From Apoda limacodes (lineage: Eukaryota > Arthropoda > Insecta > Lepidoptera > Limacodidae), in the NCBI GenBank assembly GCA_946406115.1, contig OX291544.1, forward strand, positions 23,391,521 to 23,455,520: a DNA stretch of 64,000 nucleotides, given 5' to 3'. A program made the position numbers and the translations under genes. This document shows positions 49,404 to 61,400 of this stretch, one piece after another (position 1 is the first letter of the stretch; each line of letters opens with the position of its first letter). The notes beneath the pieces were generated by a model, which was not told the origin of the DNA, did no database searches, and was given only the letters and a program-made list of their open reading frames with translations.

Positions 49404-52400
49404 CTGAAAATAAATAAATATATAAAACTAAAAAATGTTAAGCCAAATATTAAAAAGGAAGCACTGCGTTATGTTTTTGATAAAAACTTTTACAACGTTA
49501 TCTGCAAATAACTGAAAATAGGTACAAAAAAATTTTAAGCACATATATTTAGTAAAATAATAATATAAAGTATAAAGTCGTAGTTACGAACGTTACAAAT
49601 ACAACTACTTGCAGTCCTAGTACATTAACCTTACAAACACACAAATCTTCATAGATAAATTATAAATATACATAGCTATCTACCTAACATATAATTAATC
49701 GTTCTTGATTTATATTTCCTTGAAGGTTGGAGACTTAGCAGGAAACATACAATAAATACCATATATTTATGGCTACATCTTCAATGTAAATAAATATATA
49801 TTTACGGTCAGTTGCAGAACTGCATATAGATTTTCAAAACAAAATAGAATGGCAAGGCGTAGTGTCACTGACACACTTAAAGAAATAAAGTAATATGTCT
49901 TGTAGAACTTGAGTAATATTAGTTTCATTTAATATTGTATATAATAATTTCACTATGAAAATTATAGTATCCGTAGCCTAGTGGATAGACGTATCAGATT
50001 TTAATACGTGACTTAGTGCAATGCAGGTTGCGGATACGAATCTCACCTTATGCCTTTCTTTTTGTTTTTGTTACATTTTACGAATTATGAATAGACCAAT
50101 TTTCTAATAGCTATTAAGTTAGATGCGGAGACTACGTGGGTAGACATTTTATTTTTGTCGTTGCCGATTTGTTTCTTGGGGTGCTTGTGCTGACCAGGTT
50201 GTTTGGTGTTTTTATTTAGCTATTAAGTTTGATGCGGTCACTACATTTTATTTTTGTCGTTGTGGATGTTACTGCTTGTGTTGATAAGGTTGTTTGGTGT
50301 TTTTATTAAATTTTTTTGCTGAAAATAATATGCAGGCCAATATTAATATTCAAGAGAGGATGCGTATTATAGAACTATATAATATGGGTTACAATATATC
50401 TCAAATTTGAAATAAGACTGGGTTCACCGTAAGTATTTTATTTGATGTAAATGTTGTATCATAATTCTTATACCAAAATATTATAATCTAAAATAATTTT
50501 AAAATATAATTCCGTAGTTTGAAAAATCTTTATTTTGATCTGGCTCTTTGGTTTTTAGTGGATTACCGTAAAGCGTTAGATCTCACGCAACCAAGAGGAG
50601 GGGAATTTATTAGCTCGACCTCGAAGTCGACGTCCACGGCACATTGATGCGACTCAAAGAAGATTTATGGTGGAACAATGGTTTCATACCGACTGCTGTG
50701 TTTGGGAACATGTTTAATACACACTGTTCGTCGAGCTCTGCATATTGAAGGATTGCATCATAGAAAGCCAGCTAAAAAAACCCCTTTTTAACTAATACCC
50801 ATAAACAAAATAGATTGTTGTTTGCAAGGGAGTATTAAGATTTTGACTGGGAGCACAAATAATCCACCAATGAGAAGTCGTTTGTATCATCTGAAAACGG
50901 GAGGCTTTATTTGTGGCGCAGAAATGGAACCCGTTATGCAGAATAAAATGTTGTTGAGCGCATATAGTGCAGGATTGGATTACTCAACACATGGACATTA
51001 CTGTTATTCCTTGGCTTGCTTCTGTGAAAATTTCAACTGTCTTACTATCACGGTTCATGAGATACAGCCTGGTGACAGACGGACGGACAGCGGAGTCTTA
51101 GTAATAGGGATGCGCTAATTACCCACGGAACCCTAAAAATAAAGTACTACTTACAGATATTATTTTACATTTCAATATATTTAAGACATAACATATTTTT
51201 TTTTACTTTGTTGTTTTTCAAAATTTAGCAGCGTTACCAAATGAATAGTGACTTGTAATTTTTTTTTATTCTTATGGTTAAGTTTCAATTTTCTTTTCAT
51301 TACGAAAACGAATACTTAAGCTATATAGGAAATTTATATATATATAGAAAAAAGAGACATTTATCGAAAACATTATTTATAAAATTTTAATAAAAACCAT
51401 TTTTATTAGATTGCATGTGTTTTAATTCTTGCAAACAAAACAAAAAGTTCTCATACCAATTGGTCCTTTTCAGAGATAACTAGATGTCAAAACATAAAAA
51501 ATAGTAATTCCTAACAAAAATACTCAAAACAGAAGTAGCGTGATTTGAACCATAGGCTTTCCAATCAATGTCACATCGCCTATCAATCACACCACCTATC
51601 AGACAACACTTAATGCGAAATTAACAATACCTATGTAGAACGACAATGCAGTTTACGCCTAATTAATTTGTTAGGTTAAGAAACCAAAAGAAATAAGAAC
51701 GGTTTTAAGATACAGTATTTAGTATAAAGAAAACTAAACCTCATTTCGTCGATTTAAGGTTATTATTGACAGTTCTGATAATGTTAATGTGTGAGTGCGA
51801 GATTCACAGAATGGCTCCACGAAATTTTAACCTTTACACTATGCATGGACTATAGCAAATAACTGTACCTACGTGTGTTGCCGGTTCGAGTCTTTGTGCA
51901 AGGTTAATCTTCTGACTGTACCTTTGCTATGAAAATATTTATTTAAATTGATAATATGAAGAGCTTAGTTTTTAGATTCAATATTTAAAAAAATGATCTT
52001 GTTTTGATATTAGAATCAAATCATTATTTTTTAGATTTTCGTCTGTTTGCTCGTGTCTGCTGGGTCAGTTCCAATACAAATTAGATATTCCAATAAAAAA
52101 CTGAATGGCTAATAGTTTCACCTTAGAAAAATAGCCAGCTTATTTCAATCTGTTGAGTAGACCAAGAGCGACAGTCTCGTCACTTCGTTCTACGTGGTTT
52201 CATATGAATAAATATTTATCGATAATCGTGAGTAAAACTGTGGGGCGAAGTTATACCTGATGTTTGTCGAACACAAATTTTGTCATTAGCGACCAGCGCC
52301 TTAAAAGATACAGGCGACTCTTCTATACATTTGTCCGTGTTTATGTAAGGAAGATCAAGCAGCTGGAAGATTTCACTGCTACCCCATGCAGCAATCTGCA

Positions 52401-55400
52401 AAAAAAAATGTGATGGGGTAAAGTCACTTTAAAATAGATCTATTGTCAATAAAAATTTTCATCAGATCCAGTTTATTAGAAAACAGATCTAATGAGAAAA
52501 ACATATCTCACTAGATCCATGATGGATCTAGACAATGGATCTACTGAGATTGAACGGATTATAGTATTATGCCCATTCCTGACTTATTTGTTATAGTTCG
52601 TCAGGAACTTGCAACGGAGATATATTATTCTGTCACTAGCATTGATATAAAAAGTAAAGATATGGCCAAGTTAATGTTTCTAAGTTATATTTCATCCTAG
52701 GAAAAACAAAGTGAACGTTGGTTATGCCACGCGGTTTATAACATTGCCGGAATAAAAGCTACGCCCATATGAAGGCGCTGTTAGCCGGGTTCTTACGAAG
52801 TAATATAATAATACATGGTGTCTTGTGTCTATGTATTATACATGATGTCTATGGTGTCTTTGTATTTTACCATCTACTTTTAAGCTGGTAATTTTTAACA
52901 AATAAGGCTATCACTTTCGTCGTCAAGATACATTGCGTCAAAGGTCGTGTTGCTGCGATAGGCTAACCCCTGTCACGCAGGTCTAAAGTTGTTGATAAAA
53001 AGATGCTATCCTCAACATTTATTATGTGAAGTCACGATTGTTTATATTTAATCGATTTTCAATTAATACAACGTAGAACAGATATTTTTTTGAGGTACAA
53101 CATACTAATAAAAACAACTTCACACAAAATTGATAGCATCTTTCATAAACACAAAGCCAAATTTATGGGCTTATTAAAGACTAAGAGAGTTTTGGTCATT
53201 ATTTGAGCGATAGTATAACGTATCTTCAATTTAAATTTGGTTAATAAACGATCTTACCTTTCCATAGTTATTTTCTTGCAACTGCTTTCTTTCAAGATCA
53301 TAATTGAAGTCCAGACAGATAGGTCTTACGTACGAATTGTATACTATTGGAGCAAACACCTGCACTAAGGCTATGTCGTGTTGCCAATTCTTTACCATCC
53401 GAGAAATAAATTTGGAATTTGTATATCGTTAACCTGCAAAACAATCAAAGCTTTTAAAGCTTTTATCATTAGGCGCTCGGCCACCCCTTCACCGCCACCC
53501 TTAACTTTTTGTTTAATAAGCGCGCGGCTACACTACTGTCTTTTACACTTACACACAAAGTTCTTCTTAAGCACTTTTTTAAAGTTTTTTTTAAATATAT
53601 ATAATTTATTGAAATCAGGCATATTATATTTATTATTTTGTACGTACATACACACCGCGGTGGCCCTGGTCGTATAAAGATCAGGGTAAAGCTTTATTGC
53701 TGCTCCATCACCTTTGTGTATAAGTAGGTAATTATAATCCTTTAAGAATGTTATGATAATATATATTAATACGAATATTCGTATTAATGACATGGCACAA
53801 TTCATTAGAATATATTATTTATTATTTCGAAATTTTTGATCGGATTTTGGCGCCCTTTACCATTTTATTTTATTTTATTTTCTTTATTAAGGACAACAAA
53901 CAGTATTCACAATAATTCTTAATAACTCATATCAAAAATATAACAGATTAATTATTATGAAACCCACAACGTTATCCACAGATTTGTTTCAATTTGTTAC
54001 TTGATACAATTATCAATTATACTAATTTAGATTAAGTATGTACAAGAAGGAAAAACTTCTTTTATATTGTATATATGTTACAGCCAACGTAATAAATCCG
54101 GATATTATAGATATTATCTAGCCATTATTTATAATGTCTACTCAATTGAGATAAAGAGATAATTGACACAGAATTAATCACATTAGCACTAGCAATTTTA
54201 TATATCTTCGAAGATATAGGTAAAGATTATAAAATTATATTTCAATTTGCCTTAAGCATACCTAACTATATGAGTAACAATATTATTCTGTTATTTGAAG
54301 TTATAATTATAATGTTTATTTTCAGAACTAAAATAACATTGTCATAAATAATAATTTTACGATAATTAACAGTTTTATAAAGTTATTTAATTTTAATTTA
54401 TACAGTAAATTAAAGCTCACTAGCTATAAAAGCAAATTTAAAAAAAAGACAGAGACCAACACAAGTATTTGGTATCACTCTTTAAAGACAACAAAAATAA
54501 AATATTATTATTATTATTATTATACTTTATTGCATCAACATAAAAAATTTACAAACAAAACATATTTACAAATAGAGAAAAACAAAAGGCGGTCTTATCG
54601 CTTTAAAGCGATCTCTTCCAGACAACCTTTGGGTAGAGGAAATAATAAAGTTAAACAAAGTATAGTAGGTGTGTTTCGATGCAGTTATTAAGAAGTATAT
54701 ATATAATACAATAATGCATATAAAATAAATAATTACACATAAATAACATATATGAATAATGTATGTTTAAATATACATAAATAGAAGTACATATATAAAT
54801 ACACATGTATAATAAATATAATTATAATAGTACTACGTATAAGTAAATATATATAAACAAATATAGGTAGTGATGTTATTTTAGTTCTTCAAGTAATGAG
54901 CAAGATTTTTAAATATTGCCTTCGATTTTGCTCTTTTTATTTCTAAAGGTAATGCGTTCCATAATCTAACAGCCTTTACAGTAAAAGAATCATTATAAAA
55001 TTGTGAGGAATGCAAAGGCATTTTTAGCATCCAGCGTGTAGTCTCTCGAAGAGAAGTATTTCCGATAAAATTAAAATGTTTCTTTAAGTATACTGGTGTG
55101 TTTGGATTGAACAGGACGTTATACAGAAGAAAGAGAACATGAGCATCCCGGCGAAGTCGAATTGGGAGCCACTTGAGCTTTGATCTGAATTCGGAAATAT
55201 GGTCGTACTTACGTAGACCAAATATGATTCTAATGCAGAAGTTTTGAAGTCGCTCAAGTTTATTAAGCTGCTCCTCGGTAAGGTCAATATAACTAGCATC
55301 AGCATAATCGAGAATAGGCAGAAGAAGAGATTTCGCAAGAGCAATTTTAGTGGGAATTGGTAAAAAAATGCGCAATCTGCCTAAAGATTTAGCTGAAGCA

Positions 55401-58400
55401 AATATTTTCTTGCTAACTTCCTTTATTTGCGAACCCCAAGATAGTGTTCGATCGATAAATATACCCAGGTTTTTAACTGTATCTTTGTAAGGGATAGAAA
55501 CTCCGTTCACAGTTACTAATGGTAGTTCGTTCCAGTCGATCTTGGATATAAGTCTAGAACTGCCTACGATGATTGCTTGTGTTTTCGAAGGATTAACAAT
55601 GAGGCCATAGAGGCCATTTAACAATTTGATCAAGGTCTCGATTAATTATTGAGATAGCGTTTGTCAGTTCACTAATAGGAGTTTTTGTGTAAATCTGAAG
55701 ATCGTCTGCATAGAGATGGTAGAGAGAAGATAATTGAGATGTTATAGAATTAATGAAAATAGCAAACAGGAGAGGAGACAAAACGCCACCTTGCGGAACA
55801 CCAGCGACTGTGTTGCACCAGTCAGATAGAGTATCATCGCCTTTTATGCGCTGCCGGCGTCTACGCAAGTACCTATGAAACCAATCGATAACGATTGGAG
55901 AAATGTTAAGAGAACTAAGAATGAGTAGCAGAATGTCCAGATCCACGGTGTTAAAAGCGTTGCTAAAATCTAAGAGTGTCAGAACCGTGACCTCTTTATT
56001 TTCCATGCCAAAACGTATATCGTCAGTTATTTTGACAAGTGCAGTAGTCGTACTATGACCGGGACGGAAACTAGATTGTAAGGGATTTAAAAGGTTGCTA
56101 CTTGTAAGAAAATGGGACAACTGTTGATATACAAGCCGTTCCAAAACTTTTGACAAGAAATGAAGAATGGATATAGGACGAAAATCAGAAAAGGAGGATG
56201 GATTATATTTCTTTGGTAAGGAAATTACATTAGCATCCTTCCAGGATTCAGGAAAAACACCTGTGGAAATGGAATGACTCAGGATATTGGTAATGACAGG
56301 AGTTATAATGTCAAGGATGGGAACGATCATATTACGACTAATGCAATATTCACCGACAGCATTGGATGAAATGGCGAGTATGTTCTTCTTAACATCGCAA
56401 TCAGAAAATCGATTAAGAAAAAAAGGCGAAAAGTCAGGAGTTGGCAATGAAGAAAGTGAGTTTAATGTTTTATTTTTTTTGTTGCTGTCAAAGTCAACGT
56501 TAGAAATAAAGTGTTGATTAAGGAGATTGATATCAGTATTATTTGAAATAGAAGGAAGTTTCGTTTTCCCAACTCCTAACGACTTAAGAAATTTCCAGAC
56601 TTTTGCTGGATCACCGTTTTCAATGGATTTGTGAATATGGCGTCTTTTTGCATCTCTACACATCCTATTGCAGCGATTCCTCAAGAGTGTGTATTTTGTA
56701 CGATTACTGTCGCTAGGATAAAAATATTTAAAATGAACTGACTTTGAACTTTAAAATTAACTGGGTCATAATTATTATTTATTCTCACAATTAAGGCTCT
56801 TGTGACATTTTGAGTTGCACATGAGGTTTGACTTTTTACATTTACACCTTCTAGAAACGCACTCTCCAGTACAGTTGCAATACTGAAATCCTTTGCCGCC
56901 AAGATGTGACTCCTTTTTTGCACATTCTCTGATAGTAACTTCATGTTGAAGAACGATATCAACTGTAATAAACGTTTCTTTGTAGACAGTGAACTGATTC
57001 CTTGCATAAAGTTGATTTAGAATCCCATGCTTAGTGCCTAACTTATACATTCCTTCTGTTCTGTTCTTTCTATCATCGGCTTTGGCGCGGTCTATATCAG
57101 GATTTTTTACCACTACATTATCTCCTGTCTTAGCAGCAGGATATTTTACCGAAGATAGAGCTAACATTTTATCTGCTTGCCTTTTCAGGGATTGTCCAAC
57201 TAATTTTCTGATGTTCTCAATATCTTTTTTCTTTTTATCGAGAGCAATTACTATTTCTTGGTCACTTTGTGTTATATTTGATGGATCTGTACTATTTCCT
57301 TGGTTTTCGGTCTCGTTATCAGGTTTTCCTGTCAGTTTATCTGATATTTCATTTTGCGAATCAGTGTTAAAAATAGTAGTATCGCTTTCTATTTCTTCAT
57401 CTTCATTAGTTACAGCGTCGGTAATATTGGGTTCGGTATCCCTCTCCTCATTCAACTGGTTTTTGCCTTCATTCAATAAATATTCTAGCTCTTTTTCTAT
57501 TGACAGATCAACTAGCGCGTTTTTAGGAAGACATTGCTTCGTAAGGGCTACAATTTATCCCTGCGTGATACGCTCTGTTCTTCATAAATTTAATAAAGAG
57601 TAAGCCTTCAGACCATTTCGTCGTCTTGTTATATTTCAGCCAAGTACAAAGCATCTTCTCTACGTCTTGGTTAGCCCTTTCAACAGACCCTTGTGATTGT
57701 CGGAGTTTACCATGTACGATTTTTAATTCCGGACACATCGCACCGACTACTTTGACCACTTTGTTAGCAAATTGCCTACCATTATCGCTTTGCAAAATAC
57801 TAGGCGCTCCGAATGTAGTAAAAATGTCTAGTAAATAATACGCTTCCTCTTCTGCTCGCTAACTTTTTAAAGACCTCAGTTGCACGAATTTTGTTAGGTG
57901 ATCTTGATACACCATAATGAATTTATAATCACCATCACCTTGTAATTGGATGTCTACAAGATCAAATTGGCACCTTGAATTAAGCTCGTTGCTGATAATC
58001 GGTTTTACAACCAGACCTTTTTGTGGCACACTTTTTTTTTCTGACAAGATTCACACAGATTCGAATACACTATGACGAGTTCAGCAGTTACATTTTTATA
58101 TCTTAATTTTAACTCTTTCATCATTCTGACTCTACCGCCGTGTCCGATACTAATATGGCAGTCGTGAATTATTTTATAAGTTTCGTCTAAGTGGGCATAG
58201 TACTTAATGGGATCACCTTATTTTTTCACCGGAACTATAAGTTTTTCGGATGCTCCAATTTTGACGACATCGTATTTTGTTAGGTGCTGGTAGACTTCAG
58301 GTCTTTTCTTAGTAATCTTGCTCTTTGATTCTTTTACTTTAAAAATTAAAGACAAATATTGATCAGTTGCAAACAACTGATTATTTTTTCCTTTACTTTC

Positions 58401-61400
58401 AATTAGTGTAGTGATAGTTTCATAGAAACGTTTTTTATTTCATCTGCCATCATCAGACACTACTACAGATGTAAAAACTTGCGGCAATTGCGGCACACAC
58501 GGCGTGACCTGCTAACACAACTCCAACGAACACTCTTGCGTCAGCCACAAGATCGCGGTGATTACGCCACGCGGCCACGGATGAAGAGCGGGAAGGGTAA
58601 CAAGTCAGTTAGACCGTATTTACTACTTTGGCTTTCTTTGACCCGCTATTATGAATAATTTCCGGATAAAGTGATTTATTTATCACATTGTCTATTCAAT
58701 TTTGCTATTATGTATAATGATCAGTCATTATGAATAATGTCTATGTTATCACTATGACTGTAACATATATATCACAAATCAAGAATGAGGCGCAATTGAG
58801 CCAAAAAAAAATGGTCGCACTGCACTGCAACTGTTCATATAATTAAATGCTAAAATTAAAAAGTTATTGATATTTACTTACAGATCTAAAGGTACTCACA
58901 TCATATTTTTGTTCGTGTACGTCGTGCATGCTGTTCCATTGACGATGTAGCTTGCCTACAGCTACTGTGAATACGGGTGCTGGTAACAGCCCGATAACGT
59001 CATCCCAGAAGCATTGAGCAGCTGGACATATTAAAAGGTGTAGGGGCCTTATTCATTCTTTTGTCTATGGTTTGCATGCCACCACGCACTCCCTTATCAG
59101 CATAGAAATAAACAAACTATCGTTTATTCCTATGCCATCGCCTACCAGTGTAAATTATTTCAAAATATTTAAGATTTTGTTCTTTTATTGACTTACGTAG
59201 GGGCATTTTTGGCCATAAGTCAAAAACTATGTCACAAAATTATGAAAAAAAAGATTATGGAATGTGTCCTTAAAAGGTATATTTTATATGATTTCTATTT
59301 GCCTTGGTAACCCCTACTTTCAGATTTGAATCCCCATTTCTAATAGCTATAAAAGATTCTACCATGTATCAATTAGTCCGTTGGTAGTTTAGCATGTATT
59401 TGCTGAGAAAACCAGCAACGTTATATAGGTACAGAGATGGATTCGGAATTGAATCCTAGTCTTCAATAACATTAGATACCTGATATAACCACAGTGGGAG
59501 AGATGATAGTCGACCCGCACACTTGCTGGTAAGTAAGCTTCTTGTAGATGGCCGCGTGCCAAGGTGCCTCACTGGACATGGGGTCCGCCCCACTGTGATT
59601 CAGCCCAAGTGACCCCGGAGTCACTCTGCCGCATTCTATACAGGTTTTTTATACATATTTAATACCACAGAAGTAAAACAAATTTTTTGCAGGGTTACTT
59701 AAATTTCCGTATGTTTGTTTATCTGTGAAGAGACCTTTTTGAGTTTTCAAAATATCAAAATTACATCGAAGCATAACGAGAAGGACTATATCTGCCTTGT
59801 CTTGCCTTTATTGTTTGCTTTTAGTCAAAGACATTAATACAATGTCATAATTTAGCTTATAAGTAATATAGTCAGCTTGTTTATGAAACCTTAATTTTGC
59901 GTTATGGGTTTGTGAGAGCGTGTATAGAACTTATCAAGATTAATTGATTTCAGACAATAATAATAAACATCTTAACAAGATTTATCACTTCTGTAAGGAA
60001 ACTACAAGCCTAAGATCAATATTTACGTAGATATCGCCCTTCTTAATTTGAGAGCTGGCATCCGAAATAAAGATCTTGACGAGATCTATTATTTGGGTAA
60101 GGAAACTACTACTTAATACGGTATAAAAGTTACGGAGATTTAACTCGGAAACGATCTTGATAAGATCTATAATGTTCTAAAGTAACCTTATGGAAAGCGG
60201 ACGTTATGGGATGTGGACCATACATACGTTTTGGGAAGCGGTCTTTATGAACCGAACGGAAATTAGTATAGGGTTATAAGAAGTCTATGCTACAGCAATC
60301 CAATTAAAATTCTAATTATTGTAAATATAAATTACATTTTAACACTTGAATCTAGTAAGTTTTTTTTAACCTGGTTTGCATTTAGCAATATGGTCCCATT
60401 CGCCATTTGCACACGTCATGGGTCTAAGAACTTCTGGAGAATAGTAATCGGGAGCTTTACAACTTGGAACGACGATGATTCCCGAAGGTTCGTAGTTATT
60501 GCAGGACCTGGTTTGTAGGTCATCGTTGTCAGTCAACAGGCACCGGTATTCAACAGTCTCTTGTTTATCCAATCTACACTGACCTGAAAGAGTATCATGG
60601 TTATTTTCATGCATGTAACGGAACCTGTATTTTAAATATAAAATTATTTTGCAGTTAAACATCTTAGGGGACAGTAAATTTTTAAGTCTATGAAGCGAAA
60701 TGCGAAATCTTGTGTTTCTTCGGTATACGCTCATTTGTAAAAATGGCTGTGTTAGCGATAGGGTTGGCACCCAGACACATAAAACCAGGTTTACCTTTAG
60801 GTTTATAAATTAATAAATAAAGATTTGTTAAGGCATATTTGCTACGCTTGAAAAGGAGTTAGAGCTAAATTGATGCATAATGTTTCATGAGCCATCGCCA
60901 TTTTGTTTGAAGTCATTGTCATTAGAAACTTTTCGCAACAATAAAGTACACCTACTACATCCGATATTATTAACGAGCAATCCAATACGTACTATTAAAC
61001 GAGAAATTTTTCAATTTTTTACATTTTACAATTTTGCAATTTTAAAAACAATAAACGGCTCTAACAGTGGGAGAGACGGCTGCAAAAATACCTACCTCAT
61101 CGGGTACCCCAATGAGCTATGTTAAGATCGTTAACCAACACTTGAACACGTAAAAAAATCTAGTCTGCCAGAGCCGATCCTGCCGAAACTTTGTGATGTG
61201 GATTTTTTTTGACGTATTTTTTAGTGTAAATTACGTCATAAGGTACCCGAGTTAAACTGCTGGCAACAGTTAACTATTCATTAGTTATGTTAAAAAAAAG
61301 TGGGTCTGCCATTGCGCCCCCTGCCAGAAGTACTAGGCAAGCCCCTAATTAACGCCCTTCCAACACTCTAAACCTACCTCATCGAGTACCCTGATATAAC

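Noticed and set aside
53378..53677. 99-codon plus-strand ORF overlapping the protease-homologue Asp exon
   Set aside because: Antisense overlap with a homologous exon; hydrophobic AT-rich translation without a domain.
57034..57603. Long plus-strand ORF of 189 codons
   Set aside because: Antisense to the acidic linker of the integrase element; Ser/Leu/Phe-rich translation with no domain.
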